Shown here one piece after another: positions 46,683-59,795 of a DNA stretch of 64,000 bases (position 1 is its first letter; each line of letters opens with the position of its first letter). Source of the DNA: Haemonchus contortus (Eukaryota; Nematoda; Chromadorea; Rhabditida; Trichostrongylidae). The position numbers and the translations under genes are program-made. Location of the stretch: positions 34,666,215 to 34,730,214 of the forward strand of contig LS997562.1 of NCBI GenBank assembly GCA_000469685.2, written 5' to 3'. The notes below the pieces were generated by a model, which did not search any database, was not told where the DNA came from, and worked only from the letters and a program-made list of their open reading frames with translations.

Positions 46683-49004
46683 ACCACACCCCATTGACCA
46701 GCCATCGCGAGTTATAATATGGGTCGTATGAGCATTCAAACGCTACTGCGATCCTAGCCAGAGCTGGTTGCCCGGCTTATCTCAATCAACTCGATAAGAG
46801 ACAGATCAGCTATAGAGACCTGATCATTTTTTCTTCACTTTACGGATCGGATTCCTTGATTCTGTACTTCAAATGGATCAAAGGCGGATAGTGGAGGTGT
46901 TCGACGCCTGCTAAACCTCATCTTAGAAGCTTCGGCTCAAATAGGTCGAGGTGGGGAAATTCTAGAAAATTAATGTAAAACTATCAAACTGTTGGCAAAC
47001 CTTAGGTCGGATTTGAATCAATGAAATCCAAGATTTCTGAGTCATGTCGCTATTACCAAGAAATATGTGTGGAGCAATGACAAGAAAAATGAGTCCTGAG
47101 TATGAGCAAACAAACGTTCTAAAATAGACTTCAGTAAGTTTTTCTGAAGGAAATGGAAGAATAGAAGGGCGTCAAATGTATAGAAACCCTGAGCGGAGGT
47201 ACGCGACGATTGAATTAAATCGCGAAAGAAAGAGCTGTAGAGGTGATGAGAGTTTCGAATGCAAATAGCCGTTGGGTGTTGGGCTTTACGAGGTCTCTGG
47301 TCTCTGAATTAGAGCTGCCCCATAGCCCTAAATTGGAAGCCATGAAACAAATCAGCATTATGTAATGTCGTGTCGTTTGTGGACGAGAGCTGTCGGGTTG
47401 CCCAAATAGATTGAACCGACCAAGAGGCTTTTTCTTCCGGGAAAAATTTCTCCAAAAAAAATCGTACATAAATCCAGTGAGAGTAAAGGAATTTACTGGA
47501 ACTGGAAGAGAATCAAAAGATGATTGTAACCTACCAAATAGGGTATTATTAGGTACTTTGACTTCATTATTACCAGACTGAAGGGCATTCTCAGGGAAGA
47601 GATCGCTGGATCGGATACTTCTTTAATATTCGCGCATGTTTGCTCTTGAGCAACGCCTCCGCCCGTGGCGTGAGACTGAAAAGTCAAACATTCCTCATTG
47701 CGTGGGAGCGATAGAACTCCAACATCGGTGCAACTCCCCTTAGGTACTACCTTTTTTTCTGGCAGTTTAGTTAGGTACTTGGAAGGTTGTGGGCGCATTC
47801 AGAATGCAATCTGCTATGCAGTTGTCTGACTAGTTTAGGGTTTTTCGAGAGGCCCTGCCAGGGACCAATGGGCTGATCAGTCCTGTCACTTAGAAGGATC
47901 TCAGACGTGGAACGTACCAGTTCCCAGATTAGCTGAGCCGTAGGGGTACCCAGATAAGTTGATCGTGCCTAGTGGCCCCAGACAAGTCGTCAAGTCAAAG
48001 CCATCACAAGGAGTTGAATTTCACGGACCTTCTGCTATCCAACGTCCCCATCAGCTCACCTACTTACTTCTTCACACATCTGGATTGTGGAAGCAGAATG
48101 AATTGCATGTTCTCTTGGCAGACAGGCCCATTCTCAATGAAGAGGCATTCTGGTGTAAACCCTGTTGGATGGAAACTTTCTCGGAAAAAACAGCCCCACA
48201 AATCGTTCGACACAGCCCGTGTGATGGATGGATTTCGAGAGCTCAACTGAGCCTATCGACATAGAATGGTTATGTGCAGCCAGGCATGAAGTTGAGGGCA
48301 AGTCGTTTTCTGAGAATCGTCATTCCTTCGCGGAAAAGACTTTTTGTTTAAAGTAGCAAAAGTGGTGGCCAAGGAAACAAGATTTCTAACGATCAGAGCA
48401 ATTTTAGCAGAAAATTTATCACATTGAGTTAAAGCACAGGTCTGAGCAGAAGGGCATAGGCATGTACATTGTCACATGTCAACAAGGTGAATTTAATTAA
48501 CTGGAATTTAATATTCTATTATATAGCCTCTATTTTTGTCTGTCAGATTAATCTCCAACATTCCACTGTGGTACGTACGGACTTTGATCTAGAAGACAGA
48601 GCTTCCATTCAAACACAACTGAGAGGTAACTTTTGGCACTGCCTGCCAATCAAAGAGATTCTCGATGGTAAGGTGCTTTCCCCGACGATCCTGTGAGAGA
48701 GAATGGAAAAGAGGAAAAGTTGGAGTTGAAGCTCTGCGCCCATGGGATCTCCTTTTTGTAGGCGATTGACCTAAAGAGTGGAAATACCACAGCTGAGGCG
48801 TAGACATTCCTTGAACAGCTTTTATTCCGGTAATGTAAAAAAAGTGTCTTCAAGTTCAAGAAAATTGGGGGGTCTCTCTAAATTACCCATGATAGGGTTC
48901 CTATTTTACGAAGTTTGCTACTACAAACGTAGTCTGTTATCGTAACTCCTGAAAATAGCATTTCTTGCCTTGTGGATGAGGAAACGAGCCTCTTTCCCAG
49001 AGAG
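46683..49004. other. No gene recognised
   Basis: Several overlapping open frames at 47959-48264 on both strands have no recognisable domain. No RNA gene or repeat was identified. Confidence 0.4.
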
Positions 49005-49103
49005 CTAGTCCCCTATAAACACCCCAGGAAGCAGTTCGTCCAAAAGATTCCGCCTGGTCACTTCGGTCAGATAATTCGGCTGGTATACGCCAAGTAATTG
49101 CAA
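49005..49103 (-). CDS. Candidate terminal exon, unidentified
   Basis: Minus strand: the acceptor CAATTTTCTCGCAG is followed at 49103 by 32 open codons, LQLLGVYQPNYLTEVTRRN then LLDELLPGVFIGD, and a TAG at 49007-49005. The composition is strikingly protein-like, but the family is not recognised and no upstream partner exon was found. Confidence 0.3.
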   Translation of the reverse strand: MQLLGVYQPNYLTEVTRRNLLDELLPGVFIGD

Positions 49104-49267
49104 CTGCGAGAAAATTGAACAAATCAGAAATCGTCATCGAGTCCTCGTCTACTTTCCAGGAGGAATTCGATGGTAACGTCGTGATGTCACAACTTCTTCA
49201 TTACATGCTTATAAATGCAATAACATCGGGTAACTGAAAAGAAGGGTAATTTAGGTGTAGGGAATTT

Positions 49268-49330
49268 GAGTGGTCTCTGTAGCGCAGTGGTTAAATTGAG
49301 CAACCATCGCTAGAGGTTCATGACCTATTC
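49268..49330 (+). mobile_element. tRNA-like SINE head with perfect A box
   Basis: TAGCGCAGTGG fits the A-box consensus TRGYNNARNGG exactly. It is followed after about 27 bp by GGTTCATGACC, a B box with two mismatches. No SINE core follows, so this is a solo head or a different tRNA-derived element. Confidence 0.5.
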
Positions 49331-51979
49331 GAGGACAAAAGCTCGGTCTATAGCCTCTCAACGTTCTAGAAAAGACTTGGAAAGTTCCCTTCAACATTAT
49401 CGTGATCACTGCAGGAGGTCGTTTGCGACGCAGCTGAACTTCGGAATTGGAGCAACCATTCTAAACTCTATCCAAGTGATTTTTGAACAGTTGGGACTTG
49501 AAAATAAGACCATTTTGGACCATGATTGTTTTTTGGATGGCCAAAACAACAACAAAAATTGAAAAACCGGAACGGCATTACGTCCCGTCGTAGTAATAGT
49601 AGCATATTTCCGTTCAGCTTCAATGAAATTCTCCCTTTCGCTTGAATGACACATGTTCAAAGGACAAATGATGACAAGGCGCCATATTATATTAGTACTA
49701 ACCCAATTTTTCCAAAACATCCGAGCGAAACCTACTACTGAGCCTCACTATTCTGGTAATTCTACGTACCAAACAAGAATCAGAACTGCTTTTTATTGGA
49801 GTTCGACAAAAAATGAGAATACGCAGCCAAAATCTGGGTTCAATCTGTCTGGGGATCCCAGGACGAGACTAGATACATGCCGGCTCAGATGTCGGACTGG
49901 AGCAAACGGAATCTGTCTGAACCGAAGATTTCTCAGTACAGACCTACGTACAGCTCTCCGCTGATGTCATTGATGTGGAATTCACTTGAGCGACGTCTAT
50001 GATGCCTGAGTGACCATCACAGCTTGAGCTTTTCCTCGGCAACTAAGCATGAAAGCTGTTCAATCGACTTCTGCTCACAAAAAGTTCGGAATAACAAATT
50101 ATTCCAGAAAAAATGAAGAAGCATGAGCTTGAGCTTGATCATTTCCAGATGGCAGGAAACAACGATGGAAGTCTTCAGCTTGTATCCTCATAGGAAAGTC
50201 TGACACCTGGAGATAAGGGCATGAAAGAATGATCCGGAACACATTTTCGAGAAGAGAAATTAGGGTTCCCGCCCACAGTTTCATTCTCTCACCCAGCTGG
50301 AAGACATAGGAAAGGAACTCAGAAGGACTAGTTGTAAGTGGCATCTGAGTTTCGAGCCCGCTAAGCATCCGTCAAAAAGTCTAAGGTTGGTCTTTCCCCC
50401 TGTCAGTGAATAAACTGGTCAAGAAGCATGACAACTTTGAAAAAAATAGCTGTAACTGAAGAAGAATCCAAGCTTTCCATGGTAAATATGAATGGTAAAA
50501 GATGATAAAAAGAAACGGTAACTACCAGTTAAGTGGCAACACTTTGAGGACAGCACTGCTGGGAACAGCGTTGACAGGGTAGACCAAATTACACATTCAA
50601 GGATTATTTTGGTTGGCCACTACAAGGATTAACCGACGGGGAATTGCATTTCTATGAGCAATTCAGCAAATATTACCTTTTAAAGAGATCCATCCAAATG
50701 GTATGGCCGGCTGTTGCCAAAAACTGACTGACTAGAGATTGAAAACGAGTAGTGGGAATCGGTAAAATGAGAGAGTTGGTCGAGGACTAGCCTAATGAAC
50801 ACTGCTAGGTTCCTTTGGCCAGTAATCAAGGAACAGACAGCGATATGAGATCGGGAAAGCTTTTTAATAGATTCATATACTATTCAGTATCATTACCCAG
50901 ATTGAATGAAGTCATAAAATCACCTGGTTTTTCGTTTATGAGCGTTCTAATTACGTACTTCTAGACCAGCTGTGAGCTAATCGGACTTTCTCGGAAACCA
51001 TAAAGTGTAAAGTAATGCGATAGGGTAAACTTAAATATATAGGTTCATACCTGCTTGGATAGGCGATTTGAAGCTTTTCGGCATCGAGAGAAGACCCAAG
51101 AGCCGGCACGACCTGACCTCAAAAACGACTTCCCCGCCCTTTCGCCTTAGCTCCACCTACTGGTAGAAGGATTTGAAATGACAGTGGCGGGAGGGGGAGG
51201 GGGTCATTCAGCATCCCGATGGAAGTACTGATTAAGACAACTCGTCCACATAGATGAATGTGCCCAAGTCCCTTCATATGCCCCATTTTGGAACCTAAAC
51301 TCAGTTTTTTCCAAAAATTACAAAGGAAGTTAGACTCTCAATCGATTCTCCATTTCTGGGAACTGCTGAACATCCAGACGTATTCAAGCGCGAAAATCGT
51401 GGGCTCAATTTGTGCTAGAGCTGATGGTTTCAAAAAACTATTTCTAGGTACTGAAAGCAACAGTGAACTTCCGAGTAAAATACAGCCCTGTGGCTAACGC
51501 ATGGGGGAGGGGTTAAAACCACTTGTTCAAAGTCAGAGAATTCGACAGCGAAGTGAAAATCCCATTCGATGCCGCGGAGGCAAAGAAATGAATTTTTCCC
51601 ACCAATTTCCCAGTGCCGTCGATTTCAAAATGAAACAACATATCTGACATGTCTGAAAGGGAGCATGGTTGAATCCAATAGAGAATTGCCTTACTTTAAG
51701 AAAAAGAACGATGGAACAGAATCGAATATCTGGAGGGAAGGGGGCGAAAAGGCAATCTGAACCCTTTCTGAGACGCCACAAATGGGCATGCTGACAATAG
51801 GATAAAGGTTCAGCCTGGCCAACAAAAAATAACCCTTTTCAGCTTCTCCCACTGCTAGAGGGACTAGAATTACTACCATAGGGAAAGGAGAGTACGATGA
51901 GATCCGCATTTCACAGGGATGTCCGTTTGTCGGGCATTTCCAGAGCTAATGTGTTGTTGTCCATAGAAATGTATGTATG
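49331..51979. other. No gene confirmed
   Basis: A minus-strand frame at 50099-50368 (89 codons) includes a good acceptor CCCTTATCTCCAG and a donor CTGG|GTGAGAG, but the spliced reading is short and unrecognised. The 104-codon minus frame at 49406-49720 lacks any domain. Confidence 0.3.
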
Positions 51980-52092
51980 ACGTTAGGTCAGAAAGCGTTA
52001 GAACGAACAATTCTGTCGCGCGCGGCAAATGGAACACTCGCGCGGCTTATGCGATCAGTGTCATGCATAGTAGCTCACACTCTGTCTAACGT
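51980..52092. mobile_element. Small inverted-repeat element with CpG-rich interior
   Basis: The left end ACGTTAGGTCAGA faces the right end, whose complement is ACGTTAGACAGA (one indel, one change). The interior has GTCGCGCGCGGC and CTCGCGCGGC. The stretch GAACGAACAATTCTGTCGCG is similar to GAACGAAATTGTCGCG of the element at 46446-46682, so the two may belong to related families. Confidence 0.5.
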
Positions 52093-52271
52093 TATCAATC
52101 GATGACGGAAAGGAATTGGAGAGACGGCTAAGTGCCTATAGGGCCTAATTCAAGCCCATTAGACCACTGCATTCTACTCCTACCACATACTTTCCCTTAT
52201 GGGTTTTTGTCCCCCATAATTTACTCCCATTACTATAGGTAACATGCAAAGCTGCATATTATCTATAGTAT

Positions 52272-52328
52272 TACATCATATTATCATTTCATATTATCAT
52301 ATTATATCATATTATCGAATCGTATTAT
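52272..52328 (+). repeat. ATATTATC low-complexity repeat
   Basis: Repeated CATATTATCA words in tandem. Confidence 0.85.
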
Positions 52329-54867
52329 CCCACAGTGATCTCCAAATGCCAAGGCAAGTACAGCTTCACCTTCCCAAAGGACAGATGGAGCCATACATGC
52401 GGTCAATGATGTCTAGACTTCTTTTATCACCGCCAATCATTCCAAAAATAGAAATAACATCTTCTTGTACCAGCTTTGGACTTTGTTGTCCTACAGGACG
52501 GACATGAAGTGGGCGTTCGTAATGGCGGATGCACGACGATGTTGCACGAACGTGCACAATGATAAAAATGAAAATTGGTAAATAAAATTCAGCTCGTTGA
52601 TGATGCCGTGGACGGCAATGGGGCTGCTGGAGATAGATGGGGAAGAGGGGGGAACGGTAGCTGAGAATTTAATCAAAGATGCCGCCGTCGTGGGAATAGC
52701 CGAGGCGTGAACGATGAGTCTCGCGCATTATTGCATTCACCATAAAACTTTTTTTCCTCTACAAGTTTTATTCGTTTGAAAAAAAAACTAAAAACTCAAT
52801 TTGGCATCGTAGATAGGCCGTTTTCTGGGGTATTACATAAGGAAAATTCAAGGAATAGTCGTGAAATGGAATTTTTTACCCTCCCAAAGAGAAATTGGTT
52901 CTGTGAAAGTGAACATGATCGTTTACTTTTTTGTCAGTGATGAGTTTCTGCTTTGGTGAATTCCATAGAGACCATAAAACATGTTGGTAGTTCGGGAGCT
53001 TTTCGTATTTATCCCATTGAACCGCTACGTCACCCAGTGGCGGCCAGCCGGATGCGCTCAACGAAGCCACTCGATCCGGTCGTAACTTCGAAATATCCTC
53101 TCGAAACTAATCTCATCGAAAGCTTTGACAGCCGTATTCACGAGTGAATGGTCCAAAATAGTCAGGGTTTTCATTCTCCGTACACTGGTTTGTGACCAAG
53201 AAGCACTTTAGGGAGATTGAAGACATTTGGGTATGAACAGAGTGGAACGTGATTAGCTAAAGTACTCCAGGCAGAGAACTCCCAAACCCTCTGCCAGCTA
53301 GACCCGAAGGAAAATTCGCTTCGATAAAAGGACCAGGAGGAAAGATTGCGCCCTAGCTATTCGATGAACCTGTTCTGGAATGAACAACGAGTCCTCTAAT
53401 CACCTGGGGTAGCTACTACTGTCTATGACTCGGTAGGGAGAAAGGAAAAGCTGACAGAAAGGCTAGGCTGTCAGATAGACTGTCCTTCCACAACAATCAG
53501 GCATCAACTAAACGATTCCGGTGGTGAGGAAGACTGGCTAGGAGAGATTTAGGCCTGATACTGCCCAATGAGGGATATTATTGGAGGTGACGTCATTCCC
53601 TCGGATACCCCTCCCTCATATCCTTCCTCCTTTCCTTGCTACCATGAAAAGGGATAAAAAATAAGCTTGTGCCAACGACATTAAGAATTCTTTTCTGGAG
53701 ACGGCTTTCTGTAATAAAAAATGCATTGAATTTGCAATTTTTCAATACCTATGAGATGTTTGACCCAACCCACTTTTGTCGAGAGAGAAATCCTTCTAGG
53801 TAAAGCCAGACATCTAAAGTTTAGGAAGAACTTGAATGAGAGGGTAATTTTCCGCTGTGGAACATACTTTTGATAGGACTGAGTTGGTGTTCAGCATAAG
53901 TTTCCATGTAGAATATAAACACTCTAACATGCTGATGCTGGAACGATGGCAGATTCCTGGCTTCGAGAGGCACAGGCAGATTTTCTTGAATAAAAAGAGA
54001 GTTGGCCTGTCTCCAAACAAAAAGCTTTTCGAAATAGCATTGGGCGTTGTAGAAAAAAAGCCTTATTTGTCCGTGTGAGTATGTCACCCCATTGTTTTCG
54101 ATTTTTTCTGGAGCCAGACTTCTCGGCTTTCCGCTTTTGCATGAAAGTTTCAGCAACTTTTCAAGTAACTCGGAAAAGTGGCCCCAAAAACAGATTATTT
54201 ACTGAGGATGCTTTTAAGTGCCTCACAAATTCATTCCGCCGTGATGTCAACAATGGAAAAGATTGAAAATAAGGGATGCAGAAAGGGACGTAGTGGTAAG
54301 TCAGCGACTGGTAGTAAAACGAATTGAAAAATTCCAATCAGCCAAGGTACCCAATGAATTCATCACTGATGGAATTTTGCCAGATACCGATTCTGCTCGT
54401 ATAATTATTAATCGTAATTCACAAAAGCTCAATTTCGCTTTTTACCTTACTTGTTTGAATCCGGTAAATGCTACATAACACTGACTGCAGTGCCAAAGTT
54501 TTTGACAAGTTGTGGGCGGAGTCTTCTCCACAGTAGGCGGAGTCCCATCAGCAGTGAGTTGCTCGAGAGTTGTCGGCCAACCTTCAGACGTATCTTTCCC
54601 GCTACTCTAGAAAATTACAGTTTTTTTGCAGATTTATTCAAGAAAGTACTAAAGAGGCGCAGAGGTAAAACACGGGGAACTTGACGGAAGGCTCGAAGAT
54701 ACTTTGAAGTAAAAATAAGTCTAATCCAGGCAACCCATTCGGGAGAATTCTTCAAATCTGTGAGAGATATAGTAAGTAAAGGGATAGAAAATGGCCAACA
54801 GAGTTGATATGATGAATTTTTGAAATAGCTGGAAAGGACCTCTGAATGTTACCGCTGTTAAAGGGGG
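52329..54867. other. No gene recognised
   Basis: Overlapping frames of 60-110 codons on both strands between 53814 and 54684 cover each other and show no conserved motif. Confidence 0.4.
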
Positions 54868-54925
54868 AATGAAGGATAAAGTCTTAGGGCGTTGATCAAG
54901 CTCATCTGAGGGATTTAGTCGATTT
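54868..54925 (-). mobile_element. SINE 3'-end fragment
   Basis: The minus strand reads AAATCCCTCAGATGAGCTTG, then ATCAACGCCCTAAGACTTTA, matching the family 3' end (CATCCCTCAGA, ATTAACGCC, AAAGACTTTATCC). Only this end is present. Confidence 0.6.
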
Positions 54926-57900
54926 TAAGGGTCCTTCAAGTCCCTGCTATGCTTAATGAGCTCACTGCAACATACATTTGCTAGACTTAGTCAAACAACC
55001 AAACACAGCCAAATGGCTTCCGTGTAACCCGAGTTTGACTGCCCTTTGTTTCTTTAGATCGTAAGGAATCCCATCTCTGTTTACTTTCAAACTTCGCACG
55101 CCTCTGCAGGACATCTCAGCCGAGATGATGATCGAATCGGTCGAGTAACAAGTCATTTCCTAGTAAGTTATGCTTCTGTAAAGGGAAGGAGATTGTTGAA
55201 GGCTATCCAGTCGATCCATTGGAGTCAACATCGTGTTAATCAGTCTCTAAATTCCAGACCAAAACAGGGAGATGTTGACGTTTATGAGCTCTTTAGTGAT
55301 GGGTACTTTTGTTGTTGTGGCAATGGGCACAATTGAAATTCTTCTCATGTGCTCCCATCACAGTCTACCCACTCTTCACACATAATTAACTGGAAATAAC
55401 AACAACAAAAATCCAAAATGAAACAATTCCATTAATAGCAGAGTAATGGAAATAATAGCTATTGGGCATTTCCCATGACGTGAGAGGGGACCTTCTGCGA
55501 AGTTTCCATCCCGAAGTCCCGTATATCACGTTCATGGGCGATGAGGAGGGTTCATAGAAAGCTTTGAAACTTGCAACGACTACTAGGAGTACTAGATAAA
55601 TGAATTCTAGGAAAATGTAGAAAGCAAGGGTATAGCCCTTGCTTCAGGGCGGAACGACATAGCGACGGAGCCAAATGACAATAGCAAAACTAAAAAATTC
55701 TGCTATGAAAAAGGCAAAAAAAGTGAGCGAAAGAAGGTAAGCTGAAAAAAAGGAGACCTGGAAAATGAGGGGTAAGGGAAAGTTCCAGATGTGGACAAGT
55801 GGCAGTACAAGTTGTAAGCGTTAAATTTTTGAATGAGCACAATTTGAACGACTGCGTCGCCGTTTAAAGAATTAAATTTTTTGATGGATTTTCGGATTTT
55901 TGCATTTCGAAGTAGAATGTGCTATTTGAAGGTAAAGCAGTGCCAAAGTGGTAATTTCTTATATTAGTAAAACGCTTCATCTAAAGATCCTGCAATACAT
56001 AGGAATCGATTACTAAATTTATCTATACGCTTATTTTTTGCTAAAAAATCGATTTGTCAAAATTTTCAGGAAGATTAAAATTTTCAAACCTTCAAAAAAG
56101 AGGCTTTATGTTAGTTTAGACTATAGGCGTCAGCATAGGCTTCACTTGGCCTCTAAGCTGGCCAGAAGAAGATGTAAACTGGTAAACTGCTGGTCTTCTG
56201 GCTGTAGTTTTTGAATAGCCCTGCATCGGGGTTTCAAGAAAATTTTCGGAGATGTAAAGCTGCCCAACCAAAGTGGAAAGAACAGGAAGACTTCGGCGCT
56301 TCTGAATAAATAGAGTTATTCAAATAAATCTGACTGCTCTATCCGTTTTATTACCTGGAAGTGGTGGTTCTCAAATTGCCAATAAACTGGGAATCCATGA
56401 AAAAGTTGAGATTTGCACGGATTTCTCAGGCAAGTGAAAAAAGGGCGCACAGAAAGCCTTCTATTCCACAGATGTTGCAGAAGTACATACAAAGAACGAG
56501 CAGAAATTTGGTAGTATCCGAAATTGGTCCCATTATGGGGGGTCATAAAGCACTGAAGAGCAGGGGCGTAGGCGTAAAATGTGCTCGACCGATTAACAAT
56601 GGTTCAATCTCTAATGGAAAACCTTTGTCGCAACTCATGAAGGGGCCCATTAGCTAAAAGGGGGGAAGTGACGATGGCACGTGAACATTACGACGACACG
56701 ACGTTGGATCCCCTACGTAGAACATGAATAAATCAGTTGTAATCAGACACGATGCTCCAACCACTGCACAACTATTTCCTTCGACAGCAGCTTGTTCCTG
56801 ATCTTGAGAGCAATCTTTGCTCCGGTTACTGTGAACACTCGGAGCAAAGGAGTGGAAAATAGGAAAGAGGTCTATCTTTTGAGTTTAACACCCAGAAGTA
56901 ATAATTTCCATCGGAGAAGCTGTATTTCTGGTTTCAGGCGAAATAGCAGGTTAGCACGTCTTTGGCTCCCTCTAATAGACCCTACGCTATCTTTGAAAGG
57001 TCTCCCACCGCCCACCATACCTCCGAAAAATCCGCGGGATCAAGTTTTTCCAATACAGCTGTTGAACCAACTTTTTCCGAAAAACCTTCCTGCCTTTTTT
57101 TCTCCTTCTATTGGGCAGAAGGGGGGGGGGGTGAATGTGGGAGGGTCCGCCTCAGGGCTGAATTAAGTGACCCTGATGTGGACAGTGACCCCGACTGTGC
57201 AAGTAGAGTTCCCGCTCTCCGTGGGATCTGAGCCTCTCCTGACTTTTCAACCTCTCCCCACAACCTTTCTTTGTTTGCTAGAATGCTTGCCCATAAAGAC
57301 ACTTAAACAATAACTTGAGCATCAGCTGTAAGCCATTGTGTGGGCAATAAAGCTTCTCAAAAAATTATTTGTTCCCTATGGGAATCAGATGTGTGATATA
57401 TACTGTAAAGTTCAGTCAAGTCGGACCAGTCTGAAGAAAATCGAAGCAACTTTGGGAGTTTCTGGGGACCAAGATTGCTCTCAATGTCGGTGGTCAATTG
57501 ATTTGATTGGTGGTTTCCGATTGAAAGAGCTTATCAAGGAGTTGACAGAGGGTATCGGATTGAGCGGCTGTTTACTAACAAAATAAAAAGAGTACAAGCA
57601 AAAAACGAAAATAACGCTCCGAAAATGAGTAGCATCGATGTGTTCCAGCAGGAAAAGAGGGAATTGGCACAGAAAGCAGATGGTGTTTTCCAGAAGCTTC
57701 ATGTCCATGCGGCCATGGTCAGCCGCATAACAAAAAGAGCTTCAAACGAACACAACCCTTTATGTCTATACTGTGCGTAATTAAATAAGCTACTGCTATA
57801 TAGCCTTTACTACGAGCTGCATTGAAGTGAGCCACAGTCAAGCCGTTGAGCAGTTTGCTCTTTCAATTTCCGCATGGATGGACAGAGGAAGTTGATCTTG

Positions 57901-57989
57901 AATGGTTCCGTTTGTCGACTGGCTTTGACAAAGGTCGCATGAATAAGTGTTTCGAGTTCATTTAGCAGCACAATTGTACGGTAGGCATG
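54926..57989. other. No gene recognised; G11 run at 57121-57131
   Basis: A hairpin with a 9-bp stem (GCCAGAAGA/TCTTCTGGC) lies at 56161-56211. Frames of 98-124 codons at 56361-57231 are chance-length and lack domains. Confidence 0.4.
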
Positions 57990-58280
57990 GAGGATTGAAG
58001 AATTAAGTTGATCAACCCCTACTTGAGATGCGCCGTGTATCCAAATTCTCTCAGAATTGTACATAATAGCGCTTTTGAATGCGTATATAGCCTATATAAT
58101 GACTTAAGATTACCAGGCGATGTACAAGTCATGTTTTCATCCTCCCAGTCCCAGACGATTCTACTACTGAGAACCGTAATTTATAGAAACCAGGTTCGCG
58201 TGGGCAAGTATCGATCCGGGATTCGATCCCCTATGCGTGTGAGTGATAGTGTACCAGTTTTTACTCCACCACCTCTAGGC
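57990..58280 (-). mobile_element. tRNA-derived SINE, near full length
   Basis: The minus-strand head starts GAGGTGGTGGAG and carries a strong B box, GGATCGAATCC, within GGGGATCGAATCCCGG. The core is eroded (GGGAGGATGAAAACATGACTT, GTACATCGCCTGGTAAT, TATAGGCTATATACGCATTC) and the 3' part, GGCGCATCTCAAGTAGGGG, is recognisable. A 167-codon plus-strand frame (58008-58511) runs through this repeat and the AT-rich tract beside it and is not a gene. Confidence 0.75.
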
Positions 58281-59723
58281 ACGTTATTCTTCCATACGCC
58301 TTTATTGTATCTAATTTCTTACTCTGGCTATTGTACAAATATTACTCGATACATTATTGCATTTTTATACTTTCATATATTATTTATTGACTTTCTTTAC
58401 GAATATACTATTTGTTTATTTTGTTTATTATCTTTATTTGATTATTTATTTTATTTTTTATTTTTATTTATTTTTTATATAGCACTGCATATACTGCATA
58501 GCATTAGGTGATGAATGAATGGGGATAGGGACCCCTATGCTATTGAAGAGTGAAACGATAGCTGTAAAGTAATAATAGCGAAATACCATTATACAGCTAT
58601 TGTTTTGTACAATATTTTACTATGCTTTATACGCTTCTATTCAGGATATAGATGGAAACGCCCATTTTATCCAATTCTTATGGGAGCACATCCGTCGCTT
58701 GCCTTGTTTTATATAGGAAACGCCCACGGTTGCCTACCCCCATATCCCTTCCCTCGGACTCTGTAGGTCTTACATTTGCTTGGCTTTTCCTAATTTAAAA
58801 GTGTTCCGTCAGGCAAAGTTCTGCCGAAGGTAATGTCAAACACTCGTCGTGACAAGGACAAAAAGGGCATTCCATGAACGTCCTGTACTTTGTCCCAGTG
58901 AAAAAAAATGCCAATCTCTTGACTGATAAGGGGTTCCGTGCAGATATAAGCAGGACTCGTCATTCATCATAGCACTAAACGGTCGTCGATCTTCATTTTT
59001 CATATAGATTCATGCTATCTTCCTCCCTGCTCTGATAAAAAAAATGACACGTAGGAGGCGAAACAAACGGAAATGTCAAAAATTCTGCCGACTATCAAAC
59101 AACGGGCTTTTTGGAACAATAGGGGGATAAGAGGGCGTGTTAGGACCTGCGCAGTTATCTTCCGGAAAAACAACTTCAGAACGTTCCCACTCGGGCAAGT
59201 TTACTACAGAACTGTTGCAACGTTGACTGATACGTTTGCATTATAGGAATACATTTCAAATGGTGTTACGAGTATTCACCCTTGTATTTGAATACCATCA
59301 AAACCTAACGTCAATCTTATCCTTGAGAAGAAATTGCTTCTGTTGTTCTCTAGATCGACAAGAGTTAGCCAGGTGAATAGAAAACAAGAAAATATATAAT
59401 CTTGTCCTTGCCCTACATTGACCAGAGCAGGATACGTCAAAAACATGAGCTCGGTGAAAGCTCTTTCGCCCTGCTGTTTGTTTGAAAATCAAAAAAAAAT
59501 TGACACGAAGGAATGGGGAACTCTCTGCATCACTGGATATTCTTCAAAAATTTAGTGTTCAATCATAATTTTGGTAGTTTTTTTTTCGATTTCGGAAGCA
59601 CAACGGGCTGCTTGAAAATTCATGACTGATACCAGGTAGAAAATTACCTATTGAGACTTCCTAATGTTGTCCCAATAAGTTCGACTTAGTTTTTCGGTTT
59701 TAATGTAATATATAAATTGTAAG
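58281..59723. other. No gene recognised; AT-rich tract 58330-58500
   Basis: Low-complexity TTTATTT/TATTTAT sequence follows the SINE head. The rest is unremarkable. Confidence 0.45.
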
Positions 59724-59795
59724 GCGTGGAGGTGGAGTAGCTGAATGCGGCACACTACCACAACCATGATCTGGAGATCAATTCCGGAACCGCTA
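59724..59795 (+). mobile_element. tRNA-like SINE head without core
   Basis: GGAGGTGGAGTAGCTGAATG, then CGGCACACTACCACAACCAT, resembles the heads at 7381-7685 and 57990-58280. GAGATCAATTCC stands where the B box should be. The family core does not follow. Confidence 0.5.

Noticed and set aside
58008..58511. 167-codon plus-strand open frame
   Set aside because: It runs through an antisense SINE copy and the adjacent TTTATTT low-complexity tract; composition is Phe/Tyr/Leu-rich as expected from that DNA.
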